Shown here one piece after another: positions 40,625-52,073 of a DNA stretch of 64,000 nt (its first letter is position 1; every line of letters begins with the position of its first letter). Location: NCBI GenBank assembly GCA_004519485.1, contig CP038134.1, positions 806,001 through 870,000 of the forward strand, written 5' to 3'. The position numbers were made by a program, and so were the translations under genes. Under the pieces are notes generated by a model. The model ran no database searches. It worked only from the letters and a program-made list of their open reading frames with translations, and was not told the DNA's origin. This stretch comes from Nannochloropsis oceanica (lineage: Eukaryota; Sar; Eustigmatophyceae; Eustigmatales; Monodopsidaceae).

Positions 40625-41518
40625 ATCGGTTGCTCTTGTGTTTCCGTGTTTGTCTGGCACTACGTGTGTTATATGCCAAAAATGAGGAAACCAAATGAAA
40701 AGCTACCTTGTGCAAATTTTGGTATCGTATTTTTCTCTTAATTTTTGCTATATATCAGTTCTTCATGTCATCTTTTTTGCTACGTGCTGACAACCTTTGC
40801 TTGAAAGCTGGTGGAATCTCATGGGACTGAAAAAACATCAAAGCTTTCTCAGACTTTTTCCTCCTGGGAGTAAAGGTTTCTCTCATGTTTATTGGATTAC
40901 ACCGAAAGAAGGTGGAGGACACGCTTCATTTGCGGACCATGCCGTCATCTCTCTATGTCATGCTTGTGTTAGGTTTATCTTCTTTTGTAAAACCGTACTT
41001 TGGATAACGCATTTTCTTTTCCATCATTTTGAAGGGAAAGAATTGTGTTGTGTTTGAGGTAATGTGCTTGACTCAATCTTTATCCTATGATAATTTGAGT
41101 CATGCTAAATTTTGTAATGTAGCCAGAATGCTACTTTCCTCCCTTCCTCTCTTCTATGTCCGTATTTGCGATTCGGAATGCGTGTGAATTTCAAAGCAGC
41201 CTTGTTTGGTGTGAGGAAGATTGCTTTGAGTTTTCCCTCGCGATGTATGCTTCTCCTCGCAAGGTCTCAATGAAGTCTACCACGAAGGACGAAACAAAAC
41301 CACAGTGTTCATATCATATTAAAAATCCTATTATGACGTATCTACAAAATGACCACAAATACTCGCTCATCTTCCTGTCAATTCGTTTGAAAATCCATTC
41401 AATAAACCGGCCCCCACGCCATTCCTTGTTCTTGTTCCTGGCTGGAATTACCACAAAAGCATTCCTTAACTATCTAGATCATCAGCCAAACGAATAATAT
41501 ATCCACACACAGCCCATA
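40625..41518. other. Convergent, A/T-richer spacer
   Basis: About 0.9 kb between facing 3' ends, visibly richer in A and T than the genes. Short open frames show no protein-like pattern. No gene is seen. Confidence 0.5.
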
Positions 41519-41990
41519 CTACCAGAAGTTCGATGTGCCAGTATTTGGGGACATCGAAGGGCTGGTGGCCGCGCTAGAACTACTCTGGCTACTCACCTCG
41601 TCTTCCACGCCCGAGCTACCCGAAACAAGCAGGGGGTAGTTCTGGGTATCAGAAGAAGTGGAGGAGTGGGTGAGGGTGGAGGAGTGTTGTGTGTGCAGCC
41701 TAGGCGGTCGGGGAATCAGAATCTGCTGTTGGTGGTGGTGATAGTGGCTCTGCTGCTGATTATGCTGTTGTAGCATTTGGGAAACCATCTCCGGGTCCCA
41801 ATCCCCGGCGAATCGGCTGAGCAACGACTCCGTCTCATTCAGACTGGCAGGCAAGGATAGCGGTGTTCTAGGAGCCATGGCATGGAGGGGGGAGGCCGGT
41901 GGAGAAAGGGACAAGGCGGCAAGATGGTGGTCCTGGAGCACCAGTCGCTGACGCTGGTGCGCCTGCTGCTGCTGCTGTGCCTGTTGTTGT

Positions 41991-42022
<32 letters not shown>

Positions 42023-43305
42023 TTGAGCCACGGCTGCGGCCGCCGCATTGAGAACCTTAGCCTTATGTGTAAAAAACTCGATGTGTCGGCGGTGTTTGTC
42101 AGGCTGCGCGAAGTACTGGCAATCCAAGCCATGCGGACACGAGTGCTTCCACATGAGAAAATGCGCCCTCCCTTCCTCTGTCGACCGGTGCACGGCATAG
42201 TTCAGAACGAAAGGGCACTGAGTGTCATGCTGGCACACGTGTGCAAAGCGCTGAAAATGCACGAAATTAGTCTCTACATCCTCAAAATATTTGCAGCGAT
42301 GCCCAAAATTGCACCATCGCCGAGGACGACCCCCAACACCCGCAACGCCAACGCTAACGCTGCTGCCACAACTCCCACTACCGCTACCGCTGCTGTTGCT
42401 GTTGCTCAGGCTCAGATTGAGACTTACGTCACTCGTGGTCGCAGAATGGCGAGGGCTACCCGCAAGTCTGCCCATACTGTACGCCGTAGGGTTGCGATTA
42501 TCTAGTTGCTGAAAAGAGGGGGAGTAAACCGGAAAGCCCTCGGCGGGTGCTTCAGAAGAAGGAAGAGGTGGAGAAGAAATACTGTTTTCAAGGCCCCTCT
42601 TGGACTGTCCTGAGCGGGCCATAGGCGGCGAGAGTGAGCGGGCTTTGCGCCTCAGGGAGAGGTAGGACGACGAAGAGATTGAAAGACTGCCCGTCCCACG
42701 CCCCAACTCACTCTTGGGCACAACGCACGCGGCCATGAGGCTCTCGAAAATGAATGCCGACCCGTCCACAGGCCGATAAAGATAAGGAAAAAAGGCGGGG
42801 CTGATATGGGTTCCGCCCAAAACCACCACTTCCTGCACCCGTTGCCGCATACGGTAGCGACTATCGTTCTCCGCTCGTGCCATCCGAAAAGCTGGAACAA
42901 GATCCGAAGCCCCTCCTGTCAGCACCACCAGTGCACCAAAATCAGCTTTAAAAGTCGAGCTCAACACGTGGGCTGTCATCGCCACGCCTACGCCACGATG
43001 TGATGGCAAAGAGGGTGAGTCTCTTAGACGATGTAGTTCAACCTCGAATCCCGCAGTTGCCTCAAGCATTTTGTGGAAATTCCCAAGGGCGCCCGTCTCG
43101 GTGCTCTGGACGTAGAGCCGCCGGACAAAGGACAAACCCAGCATATTTTCCAGGCGCTGCACTAACAGACGGACGTCGATCGCGTGCGTGGCGATGCGGC
43201 CTTGAAGAATGTGCCACTGCAGCCACTCGTAATAGCCACCATCAATAAGGAAGAAGCCTCGCTTCCCCCGTCTGCTGCTAAAACTGCTGTTGTTGTTGCT
43301 GCTGT

Positions 43306-43337
<32 letters not shown>

Positions 43338-44264
43338 CCTGCACTGGTGGTAATATTGGCAGCCGCCGCCACAACCCCTTTATTCTGCATTCGTATCTTA
43401 GTCATAGCATTCAGCAAAGGGATTGATGCCCTGAAGAAAACCCCGTCGGGCGTGAGCAGCCCGTGCCCTTTCCGTTCCAGCTCAGCCAGCGCCATGTTCA
43501 CCCACCCCTTCTGGTAAGCGGGGCCTAGGGCATCCCGCAAGACAATACCCAGCTCTGTACGACGAGCCATGCTTTCCGGACGGCCTAGAACATGTTCCAA
43601 GCACAGGCGGGCCATCAGCTGCAAGGCTTCGTTGCTGGGGGGAGGCACCGGTGACAGGATAGGGTCTGCTGCTGCGATGGGACTGCCGCCGGCCACCTGA
43701 GGGTGGTAGCATCCATCACTGGAGCCGGGAGAAAGGTGAGAGGAAGGACCAAGTGCTGTGTTGGGGATGCTGCGGCTGGCTGCTGCTTGCTGCTGGTGCA
43801 GCTCGTCCTTGAGCAAGTTCCACACCATGGTCTCCATCTTCGTCTCATGGAGGCCTTCGCTGTTGCTTCTGCTGATGCTTTCTGGTGTGGCGGAAGGGGA
43901 AAGCCACCCTGTGTCTTGCTGAGGTGGCATCCTATTGCCTCTAGCCAGTGCGGCGGCGGCAACTGTCTGCGGGCTTAGAAGGCACTTATCGCTGTCGTTG
44001 TCGTCGCGTCGTCGCCTTTGCTCCAGGATTAATTTGCAGGCAGGACCAGCGATCGCCTGCGAAAGTAAGACCTCTATGGCACCTGTCGCCGTGATAAACA
44101 GCAGATTCCTGTCGACAGACGTAGCACTTGATGGATCGGTCGGGAGGAAAATCGTGTGGTGGAGTCGCCTGAGTGCGTGGGGGCTGGGGAGAGACAAGCA
44201 ATTGGTGAGTGGGCCAATAAAGCAGATAAAGTTACCGGATCCCGGGCACGCATGATGAGGGCAT
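41519..44264 (-). CDS. NYN-domain protein with three PBZ-like zinc fingers
   Basis: Model: exon 1 44264-44236 (29 nt, reads MPSSCVPGI plus two bases) and exon 2 44183-41519, 897 residues. Exon 2 has no ATG near its start and begins at a TCTCTCCCCAG acceptor, so a short first exon is needed; this one fits the phase across a 52-nt intron. A NYN (PIN-like) domain at about 330-490 shows GFFLIDGGYYEW, RRLYVQST, DFGALVVLTGGASDLVPAF; NYN domains cleave RNA, but the second acidic motif here reads Gly-Gly-Ala-Ser-Asp. At 42063-42318 follow three Cys-x5-Cys/His-x5-His fingers: CNFGHRC with HFQRFAH, CQHDTQC with HFLMWKH, CPHGLDC with HIEFFTH. These match the PAR-binding zinc finger spacing of APLF, with longer middles. 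Flanks are Ser- and Gln-rich. Confidence 0.75.
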
Positions 44265-46597
44265 ACGCAGTAGTCCGGTCCAATATTAGTCTCAAGTCAC
44301 ATGTTCCCAATGTTATGTCATATCAGGGCATGTTAAATTGCATGTACAGCAATGCGACCGATGATGTTGGCAGGCAACATGTGGTGCGCCACGGTGTCCG
44401 TCCGTGCACACGACTCGGAATCACGCACACGAGGAACTGCTAGTCCGCTTCTTCAGGACATGAAATTGACCTGCTAATTTTATTTTCACTCCCCTTTATC
44501 CGACAAATTTTTGCGTGAAGCAGCTAAGGGTAGAGGGCAAGGAGCAGGCCCTTCGTCGATGTGGTGGGGGGAGGCCCTGGGTAACAGGACAGCGTAAAGT
44601 CGTGTGTACGCCAAGCGTATCTGGTCAGTGACAATATTCCAGATCTACAATATAAATGCCTGTGCGACACAAGAAGGATTAAAAAAGCATATGCAATACA
44701 TCACAACATTTTCTAGCCCGTGTTATTTCGAGACTTGATTTGAACAAATTTTCAGCCGTTGCCAACCCCCGATAGACCCCCCTCTTCCCCCGCTCCTTCG
44801 AAGGGGTGCTTAGTGGATTGAAAGGGTGTGATTAATGTGATTCGTGGTCTGAGAGCAGAGTCTGAGTTGCCGCGGGATGGGTAGGCGTGGGTACTTGTGC
44901 TGGGGTTCTGTCGATGCGATCAAGTGCAAGCCTCGGCAGAAGGAAGAGCATCCATCCGTCCATCCCCGATCACCATTCCGAAATTTTATTAAAGTTTTTG
45001 TGGACCCGAAGAACATGAAGAGGTAGGTTCTGAGGGCTGACAGAGGTTGACCATCGGAGGGTTAAATTAATGGATATAGTCCATTCGTACGAAGAAGAGT
45101 GTGTATATACACACTGGGAAAAGTAAATTGATGTGGATGCGAAAGAGCCAAACACCAAGCAGGAGTATTTATCTTCTGCCGTCACCAAGCAAACACGCCT
45201 CACGCTCGCGGCTGACAGGAGGTCCCCTGGCCTGATTGAGAGGCTGATTGGCTTTTGTGGGGGTTAAAGAACGATATATTATTTCGATGCAGATTTTTTC
45301 TCCGGCGGTGCTTTCTGTTGGAATATTGCTGCTTTGTTGCATGTGTAACTGCGGGATCCCTTGGCCACGTGGGCCAGCAGAAGTCGCCGGCGGGCCCATG
45401 TTGCACCTGATAGTATCGCCCCCTGTATACGACATGAAATGTTAGTAGTAATACCTCTCCATGTTCTCCGCATGGGCAGAAAGTGTCATTTATCTGGGAG
45501 CCGAACCAACGAGTGTCGAATCCGCTGTAGGGGGGTAGAGATATACTGGAAACGAAATACGGATGGGGGCATGCAGAAAACATACCCACGAATACAACAG
45601 AGACCGTCTTATTTGATATCAGTGAATTTTGCTTTTTGCGGCTCTATTATTGAAATTGATACAGCAAGCAAATGTGAACCACACCCCACATCGTAAATCG
45701 GGAGAAACCATGTCAAAGAGAACCGTCTTCAACTGTCGGTTCAAACTGCCTTGTCTCTGCTTCTCCCAATCTTCCACCAGTGGCGTAGACACTGTCCTTT
45801 CCCCTCCGTATGTGCGTCTCAGTCACGAGACGAGGCACTGACATCGCATATGTCTTACGCTTACTCTTTTGACGACTTCAGAGCCCGATGCGAAAAGGCA
45901 GGCGGGCGGAATCATGTGCACACGAAAGGTCGAATGGGCCTGAACGCCTCCAACCCAACGTCGTCCGCTTCGCATGTCCTCCTCCCTCCAGAAGACACAT
46001 ACATTCACACCAGTGCAGGGTACACCTTGCTCGGTAGAAACTCGGGGGTAGCTTTGCTCTCATGGCATGAGACGCATGGTAAATGTAACACGGGCAGGCA
46101 TGAGAAATCCAGCACTCAAGCCCTAGACGACGACTCAGCGCACGTTTTGTTCTCTCAACTGCGCTTGGCTGGCTGGGCCTTTGACTGTGATTCCTGCCGT
46201 CACCAATCCATAAGACACAGAAACGTGCAGTGCATTTTCCCCAGACAAACGTACGGTCGTGGTCTGCCTTGCATGAAAGGACCGTGCGGGATGGTCGTGT
46301 CCTCCCAGGGCGCGTTTCGTTCCTCCACGCTGGATGACTCGTCGCATCTGCCTCACGCACCACGAAGACAGCGACACGCCTGTCTTGCAGTCTTGAGGAT
46401 GTAACTTTTCGCTGACGTCCCCTGCACTGCCTCAATCACGCCGACCCCGCAGAAGCGGGAATAACCGTCCATCATCCCACCCTTTCTTCCTCCCCCACAA
46501 ACATACAGGGAGTCTACCTCTCTCGTCTTTTCCTGTTCGCTTGGGACCAAAAGCAAGAAGAACAGTTAGCTGAAGCGGAAGGAAGACGACGAGAATC
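44265..46597. other. 2.3-kb region without a supported gene
   Basis: This holds the divergent upstream regions of the NYN gene (-) and the secreted protein (+), more than promoters would need. Overlapping frames at about 45850-46404 (+, from an ATG at 45850) and 45878-46435 (-) occupy the same DNA, lack recognisable motifs and cannot both be genes. I found no tRNA or snRNA. Confidence 0.4.
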
Positions 46598-49500
46598 ATG
46601 CGTGTCTTCCGACGCAGCGACAACTTCGTGCTGGCCGCCGCAACGGCAGGGATGCTGGTGTTCCTCGCAGGACACACCCACGCCCAGGCCGGAAACATTG
46701 TCAATGGGGAGGAAGTCGGGGCCGCTGTCGGCAATGCCGTCACTGGCGCAGTCGGTACTGCCATGGAAAATTCAGGAACTAACCCCACCACCAGCTCCAT
46801 TACTGAAGGCGAGATCTTCCCCCTTCCCAAAATTGAGGACATGGCCTCGGTCTTGCTCTCTTCTTCAGGGATCGCTGATGAGCTAAAGGCCGCGAGCCTT
46901 GAGCCTACGGGGGGTTTCGGTTCCAACTCTGAAGTGTGGTCTGCTTTTCTGAACGCAGCCCGGAATGGCTTGGAAGGGGGATCAATGGAAAAGTACGCGC
47001 AGAACTTTGGTGGGCTCGCGGATGCGAATGCCAATACTGTGTTTAACACGGCGGTGCCCGGGGAGACGGGAGATCCAACTTCTTTGGTGACGATGGCGCT
47101 AGGTTCGGACGTCAATAAACAGATTGGGGATGTGAGTAGTAGAAGGAGTGGTGGTGTGGGCGGGTAGTAGGAAGGGGGGTCGAAAGGTTATGTTTGTATA
47201 TATGTGACTCCACAGGTCTGCGGTACACTGCGGTAAAGTGGGAATTCGTATTATTATGATTCCTACTCGCAACTCATCTCCTCCCTTTTTTCTTTCGCAG
47301 ATCAAGGACGTAGTGGGCATGGCACTAGGCCTTGACCCCGAGAAGAACATGAAGGAAGCCATGCTGAATCCCGCTTTTCTGGTCAAGACGATGGCGGGCG
47401 CCATCATGGGGGACACAGGGGCGATCGAGAAGGACTGTGCCTGGACTGCCTCGGCGGACTATGAGACCGCCAACTTGTTTTTCCCCGACGCGCAGAGTGT
47501 GTACCACTTGATGGTTTTCCCGAACTTCGGCCCCGGGGACTTGGCCTTGATTGAAGGCGACTTCCCTGATGCTAGGTACGTAAAACATCTTCTCCTCCTT
47601 CTCTTTTTCTCTATTCGAGAGCAAGGATAAAGCATAAACCGCGTGTGATACTGTGGTACTCACCGTCCATATGCAACCTCGTTCTCATCCTCGCCACTGT
47701 CTGCTTTCCAGGTATTTTTCCGTACAGACCTACGATGAGAACTTTTCGCCTATCTCCGGGCTGCAGGATCGGGAGATCAAGCCTTTTGAGGGTAAGTTGT
47801 TGGGTTGAATAGGTCTTTGTTTTGTTTTGGAAAGTCGGGCCTACGTTCGGTGAACAGTGGGCTGTGTGCCTGCATATGTTTTTGAGTTTGAGTAAGCGTG
47901 GATGTGTGCATGGCTCGTTACATCTTTTCGACAACCCTCCTTTTTATTTTCAACCTTTTTTTAATCCCTTCCCTCCTTCCCAGGCGTAAACTCCTTTGCT
48001 CGTAAATCCCCCCTGCAAATTCGTGACGGCCGCTTCAAGATCGTCCTTTCTAAGGATGGCAAACGTGGCTTCCCCAACGAGCTCCCCATCAGCGTGGACA
48101 ACTTTAACGGCAACTCTCAGGGATACGTCATGCTCCGCCTGTATGGCGTCGATCCTTTGGCAAAGAACTCGAACCCCAAGCTCGCCCAGTGGGGATACAA
48201 GGATCCTCCTACCATTTCTCTGCGGACTGCCGGATCTCTTACTCCGGCGACGTTTGACCAAAACTGGAAAAAGCTAAAGCAATGTCCGTCTTCCAATGCG
48301 GAGATTATCGCTAAGGCAGTGAATACTGCTGTGCAGGTACGTGTGTGCGCCTTTGGGTCTTTTCCCTCTCTTTCTTTCTCCTTACCATGACGTGTCTATT
48401 CCACGTAAAGCTCCAGTCAACTGATGTTCCCCTCCCTCCCTTCTTCCTTCTCCCCGTACAGTCTCGACTCGTACAGGTAAATTTCAAAGAAGACTCCGTC
48501 TCCTGCAAAATCGAGAACGTCAAGGACGGCTTCATGCTTATGTCCCGCGAGCGTTCTTCACAAAGGTATGCCCTCCCTTCCCTCCTCCCTCCCATTATTT
48601 TTTTTGCCTTGCCTATCATATTACCATGTCTCCGCATCTGGAAAACGGAGTATTCATCTCCCTCCCCTCCTTTTTCCTCCCCCACGCTTTTTTTCCATCA
48701 TCCCTTTTTGCAGCCGGGCCCCGTTCGTCAACGGCGATGGTGCTTACCTTATGGCCTGCGCCAACTCCCGCCCCGAGTACATAAGAAACGACGAGCTCAT
48801 CGGCGTGGTCAGGACCTTTTTCCCCGCCACTCCTTACTCAAAATTTGCTGCGCGCTTTGTGGGGGCACCTGAGACATATGACATGCGCTATGCATCCTTG
48901 TCTGTGTACGACCTTAAGCCGCCTGGACCGGTCTTAAGAACGTTTTCGGATGGGGAGATCCGCAATTTCTATTATAATCTCTACGGTGCCGAGCTCTGGG
49001 AAGAGGGATACCAGAGGAATGTTTCGTTGGTGGTGGCCAACAGCCAAGCGGCGCTCGATCGATGCAGGGTGGACACGTCCGAATCCATGGTCTTGACGTT
49101 GGAAGGGGCCGGCGACACGGAGATGAATGGCGCGGACGCCGGGCCGGAGTGGTGGTCGTTTGTGTACCGAGAATTGATCCCCCAAGGACAGATCATCAAT
49201 GAGACGAACGCGGCGCAATTCGGAATGAAGCCCGAGGACATTTATAAGACCTCCATCCACGATGCCCGGAAGGTGATGTGCACAGAGGAGGGCGACAGTT
49301 GCGACAGGAACCCGTACCGCACGGCCTCTATTATGAAGGTACTAGATACATGCCATTGCCTTTGTCCGTCTGTTTACTTTCCTATCCTTTTTTAACCCTC
49401 TTCTGTGTGGTGGAACGTCAGGAAATGTATTTAAATAATGGATCAGTTGCTCATCCTTCCTTCTCTTACCCTCCCTCTGTCCGTTCCTCCCGCCCTCCCC

Positions 49501-50250
49501 TCTTCCTCCTCTTTATTTACAGGAGCATTATCCTCGCGTCGAATGGTTCACCTGCTCCCCTTCTGGCGTCCTGGCCATTGCTAAGCCCGTAGTGGACTTC
49601 CAATTTGACACCCGCTTTGACAGCGGGGCCCAGATCCCCCGTTCATCGCAGTATTTCTATCAGTTCTGCCCGAATGACGTGAACGAGGCCTTGGTTAAGG
49701 TGATGGGGCCTAGTACCACCACAGTACATGCGTATCTGCAGGACGGGAGGACAGCCCCGGCGAATGCATTGGCCACCCTTCCCTTGTCGATTTCGAACAA
49801 GCAGCCGGAGTTTGTGGTGGGGGTGTCAATTAAGGCGAAAGACCCGGTTGACGCGTATTTCAAGGGGGAGGTGGAGGTGAGTACGGAGAAGGATAGAACA
49901 TCTGTGTCTGTGCCTGTGATGTCTACATGTGTATGTGGATGACGATGAACAAGACGTGACACCGGTAATTTACCCTCCCTCCCCTCCCTCCCTTACCCCT
50001 TCTTTAATTTCAGGTCTGCGGCTACTCCTTCGTGACTGACAACAAGTGGAAGTGCATCGACCAACCGCCCGCTGACGATGAGTGGCTTACTGCGGAGTTT
50101 GATGATGTGGCCTGGTCCCGTGTGTCGTTTGTGAATGATGACTACCACGTTCCTTCCATCACGGACGACGCTAAATTCATAACTTGGGGGGAAGGATCGG
50201 TGGGCCTGTACTGCCGTGTCGTGTTGCCGAATCCGACATTCATGCTTTAA
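46598..50250 (+). CDS. Secreted protein with DUF1254/1214-like core and jelly-roll-like C-terminus
   Basis: Model: exons 46598-47131, 47301-47575, 47712-47791, 47984-48336, 48462-48565, 48714-49338, 49523-49876 and 50014-50250, all GT-AG and in frame, 853 residues. The signal peptide is FVLAAATAGMLVFLAGHTHA with Ala-x-Ala. After about 175 Gly/Ala/Asn-rich residues, ANLFFPDAQSVYHLMVFPNF then GDFPDARYFSVQTYDE resemble the bacterial DUF1254/DUF1214-type pattern (NLYFPDxNATYW...FPxARYxSFxxYD). The last 80 residues, Cys-Gly-Tyr-Ser-Phe then AEFDDVAWSRVSF and GLYCRVVLPN, recall galactose-binding jelly rolls (FDDSxW). Cysteines are spread through the mature protein. Role unknown; an extracellular or vesicle-lumen protein that binds glycans is plausible. 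Confidence 0.8.
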
Positions 50251-50872
50251 GCAGGAGATGTTGAAGGAGGAAGAGAAAGCTTGAATCAAGTTGAGTAGGT
50301 GCGTGAGTGATGGTGAAGGAGGAGGACGAGGGGGGAATGATGGAGGTCGATTAATGTGTACAAATTGGCAGCAAACAAGCGAGCCAGAGAGGTGAAAAAA
50401 GAGGGTTGGTGAGTGAGCATGGCAGAAGAGAATGGAAAAATGGATTATCATTTGGTAGTTTCGACTGAGGAGGAGGGTTAATGGCCGACACGAACAGCAG
50501 CAATTTAGGTTTCTCTTCTTCATAGAAGGAGCCAGTGAGGCAAGAGCAAGGACAGAGAGAGCGAAAAAAGAGAAGAAGCGTATAATGGATGGAACGAAGG
50601 GAACAAAGCGATGCAGATGCATGGGGTGGAGGTAGCGAGTGGAAACAGTGAAAGAAGGGGATTTGACTTGCCCTTATGCCGTCTTTTTCCACGATCACCT
50701 CAAGGTATCTCATGAATGAAGGAAAAGAAAAGAAAAAAAGGAACATAAGAAAACGTATGTCCAAGTAAATAGAAGGCTACGAATGCGTCTTTACTAGAAT
50801 ATCAAAACATGTCAATCCTTCATCGCCTCTAAATTTTCCTTCACCATACGAAATGGTTCCTTTGACGCTCCT
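50251..50872. other. Convergent 3' spacer
   Basis: The facing 3' UTRs of the secreted protein gene (+) and the nucleoredoxin-like gene (-). Purine-rich on plus. No gene is seen. Confidence 0.5.
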
Positions 50873-51373
50873 TCACGCGCCCCACTCCTTAATCACATCA
50901 AAGCCCCTCTTCTCCAGTTCCTCGGCGCCTTCCAACGTCACAAGCGTTCCGTCCAGCTTAATGACAGCTAATGTAGGGATGCCCCGTTTCCTATCCTTCA
51001 CCCCCACACTTTCCTGCTCTTTGCCCGCGCATACACCCAGCTCTTGCTTGAGCCTCGTTCGGAGGGCGTCGTTTGCGTAAGGCACTGCCAAGTAAGGTGC
51101 CATCTGGCTTCCGTACTCATTCCATTCCGTTTGAGAGTCATCCGACGACACCCACACCACCTCCATTGGGCTCTCGTTTGCAACTCTCTCATAGAAGTTT
51201 TTGAGCTTGGGCGTGAAACCACGGCAGGGCGGGCACCATCTTGCAGAGAAATAGATGAGGAGGAGCTTGCCTTTGATGCCATCAAAACCTAGTAAAGGGG
51301 AGGCAGAATGCGAAGCGCCACCCACACGGACAAGCTCGGCACTCCGTAGAAGGTTGAGGATGTTGGACGCCAT
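50873..51373 (-). CDS. Nucleoredoxin/tryparedoxin-like thioredoxin
   Basis: Single exon, 166 residues, ATG at 51373. The fold runs LLLIYFSARWCPPCRGFTPK (redox pair Cys47 and Cys50, Cys-Pro-Pro-Cys), then VVWVSSDDSQTEWNEY, MAPYLAVPYAN, and RGIPTLAVIK with the cis-proline facing the active site, then an Asp-Gly-Thr-Leu-Val turn. This order is that of nucleoredoxin and tryparedoxin, which reduce disulfides in target proteins. No targeting peptide is seen, so a cytosolic or nuclear place is likely. The length equals a single-domain tryparedoxin; nucleoredoxins of plants and animals carry two or three such units. Confidence 0.92.
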   Translation of the reverse strand: MASNILNLLRSAELVRVGGASHSASPLLGFDGIKGKLLLIYFSARWCPPCRGFTPKLKNFYERVANESPMEVVWVSSDDSQTEWNEYGSQMAPYLAVPYANDALRTRLKQELGVCAGKEQESVGVKDRKRGIPTLAVIKLDGTLVTLEGAEELEKRGFDVIKEWGA

Positions 51374-52073
51374 CGGGCAGGTGTTAGAGCCTTATTGTGG
51401 CCTGTGTAGCACTACACGTAGTGTGATGTAAGAACACAAAAAACACACGAGCGCGTCTTGATTATGGACAAAATAGGGATTACCTTCGGGCCTGGAGCCC
51501 GTTTCTCAGCATAATTATATAATGTGCAACCATTACTATAACTATATGCCCATATAACATAACAATATGACACGTAACATACAAACATATATATACTACA
51601 TTAACCTCCCCACCCTCCCCGACGTACTTTCTGTGTCAAAGGCCGCACTACGGCCGCCGCAGTTAACAGGTGGCAATCGAATCATGGCATTCTGGCCATT
51701 AGCTTGGACCTGGAAAACAAAGCGTGGTGGCAGGGTATGGGTGGGTGGCTTTGTGCTCACGCCGCTTGCACTAGGCGCGACGTGGCTTTTCTCCCAACCC
51801 CACCCTCGTGGGCTGCAGCCTCCGTCTCCTCCGCCCTGCCCACCCGAGCAACGCCGCCGGCAGGTTAAATGGTAAACGATTCCACGACCGATACACGTCC
51901 GTCTTAATGGCTCGACAAAATGGACGAGATGTGAAGCCAGAAACGAGCGTCGAGCAACCAGAGGGAGAGAAGGGCGCGACGTTGTACATAGTTCTTTTTG
52001 TGTCATATCACCCGTTACCATCTTTACATCAACTCTACTATCAACGAAGAAATATTTCCACATAGATGTCGCG
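51374..52073. other. Spacer with A/T-rich island
   Basis: This lies upstream of the nucleoredoxin-like gene. The part at about 51495-51605 is strikingly A/T-rich with repeated ATAT, TAACAT and ACATA words. The frame at 51596-52073 continues the WLM protease region but is not needed for its domains; a small 3' exon after the CCGTAG near 51650 is possible. Confidence 0.4.

Noticed and set aside
45751-46404. 217-codon plus-strand frame
   Set aside because: It starts at TTG, has no domain pattern, and is opposed by a 185-codon minus-strand frame over the same DNA.
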